Part shown: positions 7,898-16,400 of the stretch, one piece after another
How the letters are laid out: every line of letters begins with the position of its first letter
Position numbering within the stretch: the first letter of the stretch is position 1
Source of the DNA: Nocardia transvalensis
GTDB taxonomy: Bacteria; Actinomycetota; Actinomycetes; Mycobacteriales; Mycobacteriaceae
DNA length: 64,000 nt
Direction of reading: 5' to 3'
Assembly: GCF_015477765.1 (NCBI RefSeq)
Contig: NZ_JADLQQ010000008.1
Span: forward strand, 248,001 to 312,000
Translations under genes and position numbers: made by a program
The notes under the pieces: generated by a model
What the model was told of the DNA's origin: nothing
What the model saw: the letters and a program-made list of their open reading frames with translations, nothing else
The model's database searches: none

Positions 7898-10800
7898 ATG
7901 GATGAGGAACGGCAAGCGGAACTGGAGCGCAAGATCGGCGATCTGGTAGCTCACGACGAACAGGTCCGCAATGCCGAGCCGATCGCTGCGGTCACTGCCG
8001 CCATGGCGCAGGAGGACCTGCGGGTGGCCCAGGCCATAGCCACGGTCATGGAGGGCTATGCGGACCGCCCGGCGGTCGGTCAGCGTGCGGTCGAGTTCGT
8101 GACAGACGAGTCCGGCCGTCGCCGATCGCGGCTGCTGCCCCGATTCGACACCGTCACCTACGGCGAGCTGTGGCGGCGTGTGGGCGCGGTCGCCGCGGCG
8201 TGGCACCACGATCCCGATCAGCCCACCCGCGCGGGGGATTTCGTCGCGATCCTGGGCTTCACCAGTGTCGACTACACCGTGGTCGACCTGGCCTGCACCT
8301 ACCTGGGCACCGTCGCGGTCCCGCTGCAGGCCAGTGCCGCGCTGGCCCAGTTGACCCCGATCGTCACCGAGACCGAGCCACGGGTGTTCGCCTCCGACGT
8401 CGAACAGCTGGATCGGGCCGTCGAGCTGGTGCTGAGCGCCGACTCCGTGCGGTCGCTGATCGTCTTCGACTACTACGAGCAGGACGACGACCACCGGGCC
8501 GCGGTCGAGTCCGCCCGCCGCCGCCTGGCCGACACCCCCATTCGGGTCGAGACCCTCGACGAGGTGATCGCTCGCGGGGAGACCCTGCCCGAGGCACCGC
8601 TGCACACCACGGGCGACGACCAGGGCTTGGCCCTGCTCATCTACACCTCCGGCAGCACCGGCACCCCCAAGGGCGCCATGTACCCGGAGTGGCTGGTGCG
8701 GCGGATGTGGCACGCCTTCGGCGAGATCCCTGTCCCCTCGATAGCCCTGAGCTATCTGCCGATGAGCCACATCGCCGGGCGCGGGATGCTGGTCAGCTGC
8801 CTGGCCCGCGGCGGCACCATGTACTTCGCCGCGAGCAGCGACATGTCGACCTTGTTCGACGACATCGAGTCGGTGCGCCCGACACTGCTGTTCCTCGTGC
8901 CCCGCGTCTGCGACATGGTGTTCCAGCGCTACCGCCACCAGGTGGACCGGCGGGTGGCCGCCGGCGGCGACCCCGAACTGGTCGAGTCCGAGGTGGCCGC
9001 GGAACTGCGGGAGCACTGGCTGGGCGGCCGCTTCCTCTACGCGCTGGTGGGCAGCGCGCCGCTGTCGGCGGAGATGCGCACGTTCATGGAATCGGTGCTC
9101 CAGGGTGAGCTGGTCGACGGCTACGGCGCGACCGAGACCGGCGGCGGCATCCTGCAGGACGGGCTGGTCCAGCGCCCGCCGGTGCTCGACTACAAGCTGA
9201 TCGACGTGCCGGATCTGGGCTACTTCGGCACCGACAAGCCGTATCCCCGCGGTGAATTGCTGGTCAAGGCCGAGACGCTGATCCCGGGCTATTTCAAGCG
9301 TCCCGAGCTGAATGCGGAGATCTTCGACGCGGACGGCTACTACCGCACCGGCGACGTCATGGCCGAGATCGGTCCCGACCATCTGGTGTATGTGGATCGC
9401 CGCAACAATGTGCTGAAGCTGTCGCAGGGCGAATTCGTCGCGGTGGCCAAGCTGGAGGCGGTGTACTCGACCAGTCCGCTGGTCCGGCAGATCTTCGTCT
9501 ATGGCAGCAGCGAACGGTCGTATCTGCTGGCGGTGATCGTGCCGACCCCGGACGCGGTGGCCGCGTACCCGGACGTGCCCGGACTCAAGGCCGCGATCAG
9601 TGAGTCGCTGCAGCGCGTCGCCAAGGAAGCCGAGCTGAACTCCTACGAGATTCCGCGCGACTTCCTGCTCGAGACCGAGCCGTTCAGCATCGACAACGGA
9701 CTGCTGTCGGGCATCGGAAAACTGTTGCGGCCCAAGCTCAAGGCCCGCTACGCCGAACGGCTAGAGCAGTTGTACGCCGAGCTGGCGCAGGAGCAGGCGA
9801 ACGAGATGTCCGCGCTGCGCCGCGAGGTCGGCTCGCTGCCGGTGCTCGAGGTCGTGCAGCGGTCGGCGCGCGCCCTGCTCGGCTGTGCGGACTCCGACCT
9901 GTCTCCCGACGCGCATTTCACCGATCTGGGTGGCGATTCGCTGTCGGCGCTGACGTATTCGGGACTGCTGCAGGACCTCTACGGCGTCGAGGTGCCGGTC
10001 GGTGTCATCGTCAGTGCCGCCAACGATCTGCGCGGGCTGGCGAATTACATCGAGAGCGAACGCAGTTCGGGAAGCCGGCGTCCCACCGCCACCTCGGTGC
10101 ACGGGACCGGCAGCGAGATTCGCGCCGCGGATCTGACGCTCGGCAAGTTCATCGACGCCAAGACGCTGGCCGCCGCCACGACGCTGCCGCACGCCCCCGA
10201 GACCCCGCGCACGGTGCTGCTGACCGGTGCCAACGGGTACCTGGGGAGGTTCCTGTGCCTGGAATGGCTGCAGCGGCTGCATGATTCGGGCGGCACGCTC
10301 GTCTGCATCGTGCGCGGCAGCGACGCCGCCGCGGCCCGCGCGCGCCTCGACGACGCGTTCGACAGCGGCGATCCCGACCTGCTGACCCACTACAGGCAGC
10401 TGGCCGAGGGCACCCTCGAGGTGCTGGCCGGCGATATCGGTGATCCGGATCTGGGCCTGGACGAACAGGATTGGCGTCGGCTGGCCGATACGGTGGATCT
10501 GATCGTGCATCCGGCCGCCCTGGTCAATCACGTGCTGCCCTACGGACAGATGTTCGGCCCCAACGTGGTCGGCACCGCCGAGATCATCCGGCTGGCCCTC
10601 ACCACGCAGCTCAAGCCGGTCACCTATCTGTCGACGGTCGGCGTGGCCGATCAGATCGACCCGGCGGTGTTCAGCGAGGACGGCGACATCCGCGAGATCA
10701 GTGCGGTGCGTTCGCTGAAGGACAGCTACGCCAATGGGTACGGCAACAGCAAGTGGGCCGGTGAGGTGCTGCTGCGGGAGGCGCACGACCTGTGCGGCCT

Positions 10801-11398
10801 GCCGACGGCGGTGTTCCGGTCGGACATGATTCTGGCGCACTCGCGGTATGCGGGTCAGTTCAACCTGCCGGATATGTTCACCCGCTGGCTGTTCAGCGTG
10901 CTCGCCACCGGGATCGTGCCGAAGTCGTTCTATCGGCTCGACGAGGCGGGGCAGCGGCAGCGCGGCCACTACGACGGCCTGCCCGCCGATTTCACCGCCG
11001 AGGCCATCACCACCCTCGGTGCCCAGGTCACGTCGGGATTCGAGACTTACGACGTGCTGAATCCGCACGACGACGGCATCGGCCTGGACGAATTCGTCGA
11101 TTGGCTCGTCGAGGCGGGTCATCCGCTCGAGCGGATCGACGACTATGCCGAGTGGCTGGGGCGCTTCGAGACGGCGCTGCGGGCTCTGCCGGAACGGCAG
11201 CGTCAGCATTCGGTCCTGCCGCTGCTGCACGCCTATCGGCAACCGGCGGAACCGATTCGGGGTGCGGTGCTGCCCGCGAAGAAGTTCCAGGCGGCCGTGC
11301 AGGCTGCCCAGATCGGCCCCGACCGGGACATCCCGCACCTGACCAAGTCGCTCATCGAGAAGTACGTCAGCGACCTGAAACTGCGGCAACTGCTGTAG
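7898..11398 (+). CDS. car: Carboxylic acid reductase (ATP/NADPH-dependent)
   Basis: A 1166-residue three-domain enzyme that reduces aryl and aliphatic carboxylic acids to aldehydes, using ATP, NADPH and a phosphopantetheine arm. The adenylation domain shows YTSGSTGTPKG near residue 248 and DGYGATETGGG. The carrier domain has the attachment serine in LGGDSLSAL near residue 680. The reductase domain has the Rossmann motif TGANGYLGRFL (about 775-785) and the catalytic YGNSK near 947. Length matches Nocardia Car enzymes (about 1170). AGGAGG precedes the ATG. It is monocistronic and ended by a strong hairpin. It needs a phosphopantetheinyl transferase, which is not in this window. Confidence 0.96.
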   Translation: MDEERQAELERKIGDLVAHDEQVRNAEPIAAVTAAMAQEDLRVAQAIATVMEGYADRPAVGQRAVEFVTDESGRRRSRLLPRFDTVTYGELWRRVGAVAAAWHHDPDQPTRAGDFVAILGFTSVDYTVVDLACTYLGTVAVPLQASAALAQLTPIVTETEPRVFASDVEQLDRAVELVLSADSVRSLIVFDYYEQDDDHRAAVESARRRLADTPIRVETLDEVIARGETLPEAPLHTTGDDQGLALLIYTSGSTGTPKGAMYPEWLVRRMWHAFGEIPVPSIALSYLPMSHIAGRGMLVSCLARGGTMYFAASSDMSTLFDDIESVRPTLLFLVPRVCDMVFQRYRHQVDRRVAAGGDPELVESEVAAELREHWLGGRFLYALVGSAPLSAEMRTFMESVLQGELVDGYGATETGGGILQDGLVQRPPVLDYKLIDVPDLGYFGTDKPYPRGELLVKAETLIPGYFKRPELNAEIFDADGYYRTGDVMAEIGPDHLVYVDRRNNVLKLSQGEFVAVAKLEAVYSTSPLVRQIFVYGSSERSYLLAVIVPTPDAVAAYPDVPGLKAAISESLQRVAKEAELNSYEIPRDFLLETEPFSIDNGLLSGIGKLLRPKLKARYAERLEQLYAELAQEQANEMSALRREVGSLPVLEVVQRSARALLGCADSDLSPDAHFTDLGGDSLSALTYSGLLQDLYGVEVPVGVIVSAANDLRGLANYIESERSSGSRRPTATSVHGTGSEIRAADLTLGKFIDAKTLAAATTLPHAPETPRTVLLTGANGYLGRFLCLEWLQRLHDSGGTLVCIVRGSDAAAARARLDDAFDSGDPDLLTHYRQLAEGTLEVLAGDIGDPDLGLDEQDWRRLADTVDLIVHPAALVNHVLPYGQMFGPNVVGTAEIIRLALTTQLKPVTYLSTVGVADQIDPAVFSEDGDIREISAVRSLKDSYANGYGNSKWAGEVLLREAHDLCGLPTAVFRSDMILAHSRYAGQFNLPDMFTRWLFSVLATGIVPKSFYRLDEAGQRQRGHYDGLPADFTAEAITTLGAQVTSGFETYDVLNPHDDGIGLDEFVDWLVEAGHPLERIDDYAEWLGRFETALRALPERQRQHSVLPLLHAYRQPAEPIRGAVLPAKKFQAAVQAAQIGPDRDIPHLTKSLIEKYVSDLKLRQLL

Positions 11399-11410
11399 GA
11401 CTGCGAAATT

Positions 11411-11445
11411 CGACGGCGCCCCGGTCCACGACCGGGGCGTCGTTG
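11411..11445. terminator. Bidirectional terminator between car and ribM
   Basis: Inverted repeat with a 10-bp perfect core (arms 11417-11426 and 11430-11439, loop CAC), extendable to 16 pairs with G-U pairs. It sits in the 61-bp gap between convergent genes. Confidence 0.8.
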
Positions 11446-11459
11446 TCCGTTGCCGACGG

Positions 11460-12092
11460 TCAGGCCGCGACCGTGGCCGGGGCCGCGAGGCGGTTGCGGT
11501 ATTCGCGGCGCCAGCGGACGAAGCCGAGCAACACCAGCAGGAAGAACACGCCGTAGACCGTGCCGGATACGTACAGCCCGGACTTCAGAGCCAGCGGTAC
11601 CCCGGCCAGGTCGACCAGCATCCAGATGATCCAGAAGTCGACCAGGGCGCGGCTCTGTGCGAACGTCGCGGCCGCGCTGCCGACGAAGATATAGGCATTG
11701 ACCCACGGTGACCAGGCGATATGTAACCAGGGCAGATGCAGGAACAGCTCGGCCACCGCGACGGTCCCCAGGACGATCGCGGCGAGCAGGAACAGGCGCT
11801 CGCGGGCGGTCGCCGGCCGCACCAGCAGGCCGTGGTCGTCGCGGGGACCGCGGGTCCAGGAGACCCAGCCGTAGGCCGCGAGCACGCAGAACAGCACCTG
11901 CTTGAGCGCATTACCGGGAACGTGGGCCTCCAGCGAGGCGGCCAGCAACAGCAGGGCGCCGACGAGCTGCACGGGCCAGGTCCACACCGTTTTGCGCATC
12001 GCCAGCCAGACGACGGCCAGTGACAGCAGGTTGCCGACCAGATCGGTCCACAGGATGTGCTCGCCGAACCACTCGACACCACCACCGACCAT
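11460..12092 (-). CDS. ribM: RibM/PnuC-type riboflavin transporter
   Basis: A 210-residue membrane protein of the PnuC fold with about seven hydrophobic segments. It includes the N-terminal WFGEHILWTDLVGNLLSL, the central WVSWTRGP and the C-terminal WIIWMLVDLAGVPL segment typical of PnuC/RibM. Family members move nicotinamide riboside, thiamine or riboflavin. An FMN riboswitch in its leader points to riboflavin import (RibM, also called PnuX). The ATG is preceded by GAGGAGG. The frame runs further upstream, but that part is the riboswitch. Confidence 0.9.
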   Translation of the reverse strand: MVGGGVEWFGEHILWTDLVGNLLSLAVVWLAMRKTVWTWPVQLVGALLLLAASLEAHVPGNALKQVLFCVLAAYGWVSWTRGPRDDHGLLVRPATARERLFLLAAIVLGTVAVAELFLHLPWLHIAWSPWVNAYIFVGSAAATFAQSRALVDFWIIWMLVDLAGVPLALKSGLYVSGTVYGVFFLLVLLGFVRWRREYRNRLAAPATVAA

Positions 12093-12122
12093 CCCGGACC
12101 TCCTCGATATCAGGCTCCGGGA
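12092..12122 (-). promoter_or_regulatory. Start-codon hairpin in the ribM leader
   Basis: On the transcript TCCCGGA (plus 12116-12122) can pair with TCCGGGA (plus 12092-12098). The second arm takes in the A of the ribM start codon, and the GAGGAGG ribosome site lies in the loop. This would suit translational control by the riboswitch. Confidence 0.45.
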
Positions 12123-12155
12123 AAGCCAGGACATAGCCACGGGCGGCCGTGGCCG

Positions 12156-12279
12156 CGTACTGCCTCCCATCCGGACTTTCACCGTCGGTCCCGGAATTCC
12201 ACCGGATCGACCGGCCGCTGGCTGCGACCGGCTCGCGGACTGTCACCGCCGGTTCGGACTTACACCGACCCCGGAGCAC
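12156..12279 (-). ncRNA. FMN riboswitch (RFN element)
   Basis: The minus strand shows the conserved RFN blocks in order: GGTCGGTGTAAGTCCGAACC, CGGCGGTGACAGTCCGCGAGC-type block, a variable stem, then GACGGTGAAAGTCCGGATGG followed by GAGGCAGTAC. The outer closing helix is around the TGCTCC and GGCAGTAC ends. It binds flavin mononucleotide and lowers expression of the gene behind it, here ribM. A GC hairpin (GCCACGG-CCGC-CCGTGGC) follows the aptamer. Confidence 0.93.
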
Positions 12280-12372
12280 GCGTTCGCTACGGGCAACCAG
12301 CGGGCCCTGGTGCGTATTCCCGCGGCTGCCGACCCGCTGGTGCGCGCGGCCGGACCATGTTTCGATCGGATC

Positions 12373-12834
12373 ATGACCGACAACACCACCGACGCTCACA
12401 TCGTCTCGGCCACCCGCGATATCGCCGCCGCGGCGGCGAAGATCTTCGAATTGATCGCCGACCCTTCCCAGCAGCCGCGCTGGGACGGCAACGACAATCT
12501 GGCCGAGGCGCCGCAGGGACAGCGGGTGAAAGGCGTCGGCGACGTGTTCACGATGACGCTTACCAAGGACGGCCAGGTGCGCGAGAACCACGTGGTCGAG
12601 TTCGACGAGGGCCGCCGCATCGCCTGGCGCCCCGCCGAGCCGGGCAGCACACCGCCCGGCCACCTGTGGCGCTGGGAGCTCGAGCCGATCGACCCGAGCC
12701 GCACCCGCGTCACCCACACCTACGACTGGTCCCAGCTCACCGACGAAAAACGCCTTCCCCGCGCCCGTTCCACCACTCCGGACAAACTCCGCGCCTCCCT
12801 CGACCGCCTGGCCGAAATCGCCGAGCGCTCCTGA
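12373..12834 (+). CDS. SRPBCC-family (polyketide cyclase/START-like) protein
   Basis: A 153-residue protein of the SRPBCC ligand-binding fold. Cues are the opening HIVSATRDIAAAAAKIFELIADPSQQPRWDG, the central GDVFTMTLTKDGQVRENHVV strands, WRWELEPIDPSRTRVTHTYDW, and a final amphipathic helix. Such small proteins bind hydrophobic ligands or act as cyclases and dehydratases; no catalytic residues can be assigned. It is divergent from the ribM leader. An ATG 16 nt upstream is out of frame, so 12373 is the start. Confidence 0.8.
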   Translation: MTDNTTDAHIVSATRDIAAAAAKIFELIADPSQQPRWDGNDNLAEAPQGQRVKGVGDVFTMTLTKDGQVRENHVVEFDEGRRIAWRPAEPGSTPPGHLWRWELEPIDPSRTRVTHTYDWSQLTDEKRLPRARSTTPDKLRASLDRLAEIAERS

Positions 12835-12926
12835 CCGGTCCGACTCTCGTTCGCGCCCAACGGCACGATCACAACGCCCAACCGTCGTGGAGGGCCCATC
12901 TCACATCCCCGTCGTCAGAATCGTGG

Positions 12927-14210
12927 TCAGGTCACGATGCGCAAGGGGTGCTCGAGCAGAGCCTTCAGTTGCTGGAGGAACTTGGCTGCGACCGCGCCGT
13001 CGATGGCCCGGTGATCGGCGGAGAGGGTGACGCGCAGGATCTTTCGCGACACCGCCGTGTCGTCGGCCAGGCGCAGCTCGTCCTGGGCGGCGCCGACGGC
13101 GAGAATGGCCGACTCGGGTGGATTGATGACCGCGGTGAACTGTTCGATGCCGAACATGCCCAGGTTGGAGATGGTGAAGGTGCCACCGGTCATCTCGTCG
13201 GCGCGCAGCTTGCGGTCGCGGGCGCGCTCGGCCTTGTCGCGGCTCTCGGCGGCGATCTCGGAGACGCTCTTGCGGTCGGCGTCGCGGATCACCGGCACCA
13301 GCAGGCCGGCGGGGGTGGCGACGGCGACACCGAGGTGAATGCCGTTGTGCCGCAGCAATTTGTCGTCGGCGAAGGAGACGTTCACGGCGGGATCGGTGCG
13401 CAGCGTGGCCGCCACCGCCTTCACGAGCAGATCGTTGACACTGACCTTGGCCTTGCCCGCCGCCTGCAGGGTCTCGTTGATCTGCACCCGGAAGGCCAGC
13501 AGGTCGGTCACATCGATCGCGCTGGTCAGATAGATGTGGGGGGCCTGCTGCTTACTCTCGGTGAGTCGCTTGGCCGACACGCGCTGGATGGTGCTCAGCG
13601 GTATCTCGTCGTAGTCGGCGTCGACCGCGGGCACTGCGGTGACGACCGGCTGGGCAGCGGACGTCGGATCGGTCGTGGCGGAACTGTGTCCGCCCGTACC
13701 GGTGGGTTCGATTGCCCGATGGGCGGATTCGACATCCTGGCGCGTGATCCGGCCACCCGGGCCGGTACCCGTCACCGTCGCGAGGTCCACGCCCAACTCG
13801 TCGGCGATCTTGCGAGCCAGCGGAGATGACTTCGGGCGCCGGGCGGGCGACGTGCCCTCATCGACAGCCGTGGTGGCAGCAGAAGTGACCTCGGGGACGC
13901 TGGTCTGCGCTGCCTCGGCGTCGTTGTTCGCTTTCTCGGTCTCGCCGGAAGGGCTTGGGGCGGACGATGTCCCGCTTCCGTCGCCGACGACGGCGATCGT
14001 CTCACCGATCGGCACCCGCGCACCCGCCGCAGCGACAATCCGTTCGAGGACGCCGTCGTCGTAGGCCTCGAGCTCCATGAGCGCCTTGTCGGTCTCGATC
14101 TCGGCGAGCACCTCGCCGCGGCTGACCGGATCGCCCACCTGCTTGAGCCAGGAGACGACGACACCCTCCTCCATGGTGTCGGAGAGGCGAGGCATGGTGA
14201 TTTCGGGCAT
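12927..14210 (-). CDS. pdhC: Dihydrolipoamide acyltransferase (E2), pyruvate-dehydrogenase type
   Basis: A 427-residue E2 core protein that carries the acyl group on lipoate and passes it to CoA. Order of domains: one lipoyl domain (1-80) with lipoylation site K42 in ETDKA; an Ala/Ser/Thr-rich linker; a peripheral-subunit-binding domain (about 130-166) with SPLARKIADELGVDL; and the catalytic domain ending with DHRAIDG, the His-Asp active-site motif. AGAGGA precedes the ATG. It is the last gene of the four-gene operon, 14 bp after E1 beta. The frame is open to 14456, but that is inside the E1 beta gene. Confidence 0.93.
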   Translation of the reverse strand: MPEITMPRLSDTMEEGVVVSWLKQVGDPVSRGEVLAEIETDKALMELEAYDDGVLERIVAAAGARVPIGETIAVVGDGSGTSSAPSPSGETEKANNDAEAAQTSVPEVTSAATTAVDEGTSPARRPKSSPLARKIADELGVDLATVTGTGPGGRITRQDVESAHRAIEPTGTGGHSSATTDPTSAAQPVVTAVPAVDADYDEIPLSTIQRVSAKRLTESKQQAPHIYLTSAIDVTDLLAFRVQINETLQAAGKAKVSVNDLLVKAVAATLRTDPAVNVSFADDKLLRHNGIHLGVAVATPAGLLVPVIRDADRKSVSEIAAESRDKAERARDRKLRADEMTGGTFTISNLGMFGIEQFTAVINPPESAILAVGAAQDELRLADDTAVSRKILRVTLSADHRAIDGAVAAKFLQQLKALLEHPLRIVT

Positions 14211-14224
14211 GGCGAAGGGTCCTC

Positions 14225-15217
14225 TCAGGGCCGGCGGCCAACGGCCGCAAGCGTTTCCACCGCGGCGGTGTACAGGGAATCGGCGGAAGGCAGCGCGATC
14301 CGCTCCAGCGGCTTGGCGTAGGGCAGCGGCACCTCGGCCATCGCCACCCGTCGCACCGGCGCGTCCAGATAGTCGAAGGCGCCGTCGGAGATGGAGGCGG
14401 CCACTTCCGCGCCGATGCCGTAGGTGAGCCAGTCGTCCTCTCCCACTACGGCGCATCCGGTCTTGCGTACCGATGCGACGACGGTGTCGCGATCCAGCGG
14501 CCGCAGGCTGCGCAGGTCGATCACCTCCGCCGAAATGCCGTCTTCGGCAAGCCTTTCCGCGACCTGGGCGGCCACTGTCGCCATCCGCGAATAGCCGATG
14601 AGCGTGATGTCGGTGCCCTCCCGGAGGATCGCCGCCTTACCGATCTCGGCGGGCGGGAGATCCTCGGGCACTTCGCCTTTGGTGTTGTAGAGGGCCAGGT
14701 TCTCCAGGAACAGCACCGGATCGTCGTCCTCGATCGCCGCCTTCAGCAGCGCGCGGGCATCGGCCGGGGTGCTCGGCGCGACCACCTTCAGGCCCGGCAC
14801 GAACGCGTAGTACAGCTCGATGTTCTGCGAATGGGTCGCCCCCAGCTGCTGGCCGCCGCCCCCCGGCGTGCGGATCACCATCGGCACGCTGGTCTGGCCG
14901 CCGAACATGCCGTAGATCTTGGCGGCGTGGTTGACGATCTGATCCAGCGCCAGCAGCGAAAAGTTGATCGTCATGATCTCCACGACCGGGCGCAGCCCGA
15001 GCATCGCGGCGCCGATGGCCGCGCCGACGAAACCCTCCTCGGCGATCGGGGTGTCGCGCACCCGCTTCTCGCCGAATTCGGCCAGCAGCCCGGCGGTGAT
15101 CTTGTAGGAGCCTTCGAAGACGCCGATCTCCTCCCCGATCAGGAAGACATCGTCGTCGCGGCGCATCTCCTCGCGCAGGGTTTCGCGCAGCGCCTCACGG
15201 TAGGTCATTACAGGCAC
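14225..15217 (-). CDS. pdhB: Pyruvate dehydrogenase E1 component, beta subunit
   Basis: A 330-residue beta subunit of a heterotetrameric 2-oxoacid dehydrogenase. It shows GEEIGVFEGSYKITAGL near residue 28, DTPIAEEGFVGAAIGAA, and the pyruvate-type FNFSLLALDQIVN-like block (here MTINFSLLALDQIVNHAAK). The C-terminal transketolase-like domain follows. Together with E1 alpha it binds thiamine diphosphate and decarboxylates the 2-oxo acid. GTG is chosen as start because AGAAGGA lies about 9 nt before it; an ATG three codons later has no ribosome site. It is 14 bp after E1 alpha. Confidence 0.92.
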   Translation of the reverse strand: MPVMTYREALRETLREEMRRDDDVFLIGEEIGVFEGSYKITAGLLAEFGEKRVRDTPIAEEGFVGAAIGAAMLGLRPVVEIMTINFSLLALDQIVNHAAKIYGMFGGQTSVPMVIRTPGGGGQQLGATHSQNIELYYAFVPGLKVVAPSTPADARALLKAAIEDDDPVLFLENLALYNTKGEVPEDLPPAEIGKAAILREGTDITLIGYSRMATVAAQVAERLAEDGISAEVIDLRSLRPLDRDTVVASVRKTGCAVVGEDDWLTYGIGAEVAASISDGAFDYLDAPVRRVAMAEVPLPYAKPLERIALPSADSLYTAAVETLAAVGRRP

Positions 15218-15231
15218 GGTCGTTGTCCTTC

Positions 15232-16389
15232 TCAGGCGGGAGCGACGGGCCCGGAGGCGGCAGCCTGCGTAACCACGGAGGGACCCGCGGACGCCGCATC
15301 GGGCACAGGGAAGAGCGGGTCGGCGGGCAGGCGGCGGGAGTCACCGGCGACCGGGGTGGCGTAGGTGTAGTCGAACAGGCTCGACGGTTCCGGATGCGGG
15401 CTGGTTTCGGCGAATTCCACCGCGGCGGCGACACCGTCGCGCACCTCGGCCTCGAGGTCGGCCACGTCCTTGTCCGACAGCACACCGGCGGCGACCAGTT
15501 CGGCCTGGAACCGGGCGATCGGATCGTGGTCGCGGGCGGTCGAAACATCGTCGCTACTGCGGTATTTCGCCGGATCCACCACCGAATGGCCCTTGAGCCG
15601 GTAGCTCACCGCCTCCAGCAGCGCCGGTTTCCCTTCGCGCCGAGCACCTTCCAGCAGCTCGCGCGCGGCATCGCGGACGGCCAACACATCGGTGCCGTCC
15701 ACCCGCTCGCCGCGCATCCGGTAGGCGGCCGCCCGCTTGTACAGGTCGGGTTCGGCCGAGGAGCGTTCGACGGTGGTGCCCATGCCGAGCTGATTGTTGA
15801 TCACCACGAACACCACCGGCAGCCGCCACAGCGCCGCGATGTTCAGCGATTCGTGGAAGGCGCCGATATTCGTGGTGCCCTCGCCCATCTGGCACACCAC
15901 CACGTCGTCGCCGCCGCGATAGTCGACGGCCAGGGCGGCGCCCACGGCGAGCGGAATCTGGCCGCCCACAATGGCATAGCCGCCCAACAGCCGGGTGGCG
16001 GTGTCGTACATGTGCATCGAACCGCCCCAGCCCCTCGAGGTACCGGTGGAGCGCCCGTACAGCTCGGCCATAACGCGGCCGGGCTCGATGCCCTTGGCCA
16101 GGGCGTAGCCGTGTTCGCGGTAGTTGGTGAACAGGTAGTCGGTGGGGCGCATGGCCGCGGCCAGGCCCACCACGGTCGCCTCCTCGCCGAGGTTGAGGTG
16201 GCAGTAGCCGCCGATCCTGGCCTGCTGGTAGCTCTGTGCGGTGCGCTCCTCGAAGCGGCGGACGAACAGCATGTCGCGGAACAGGCCGCGCAGGGCCGCC
16301 GGATCCTCGGCGGCGAATCGGTTGTCGGCCTTGGGCTTGGACCTGCCGGTGGACTTGGCGGTCTTGCGCGGTGCGGTGGTCGTGGTCAT
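15232..16389 (-). CDS. pdhA: Pyruvate dehydrogenase E1 component, alpha subunit
   Basis: A 385-residue thiamine-diphosphate-binding subunit. The cofactor motif is GEGTTN (169-174) instead of the usual GDG; Glu at this place is known in branched-chain E1 alpha. The block ERSSAEPDLYKRAAAYRMRG and KGHSVVDPAKYRSSDDV are pyruvate-dehydrogenase-like. The first 28 residues are a basic Thr/Lys-rich extension. ATG 16389 has AGGAG 8 nt upstream. Most actinobacteria use the single-chain AceE for pyruvate, so this alpha/beta complex is probably a second, inducible complex; acetoin or branched-chain substrates are alternatives. Confidence 0.9.
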   Translation of the reverse strand: MTTTTAPRKTAKSTGRSKPKADNRFAAEDPAALRGLFRDMLFVRRFEERTAQSYQQARIGGYCHLNLGEEATVVGLAAAMRPTDYLFTNYREHGYALAKGIEPGRVMAELYGRSTGTSRGWGGSMHMYDTATRLLGGYAIVGGQIPLAVGAALAVDYRGGDDVVVCQMGEGTTNIGAFHESLNIAALWRLPVVFVVINNQLGMGTTVERSSAEPDLYKRAAAYRMRGERVDGTDVLAVRDAARELLEGARREGKPALLEAVSYRLKGHSVVDPAKYRSSDDVSTARDHDPIARFQAELVAAGVLSDKDVADLEAEVRDGVAAAVEFAETSPHPEPSSLFDYTYATPVAGDSRRLPADPLFPVPDAASAGPSVVTQAAASGPVAPA

Positions 16390-16400
16390 CGTGGGACTCC

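Noticed and set aside
7370..9382. 670-codon minus-strand frame
   Set aside because: Shadow of car and its upstream gap; low-complexity Gly/Arg/His protein.
9761..11389. 542-codon minus-strand frame
   Set aside because: Shadow of the car reductase domain.
12357..12372. Earlier ATG for the SRPBCC gene
   Set aside because: ATG 12357 is out of frame with the product.
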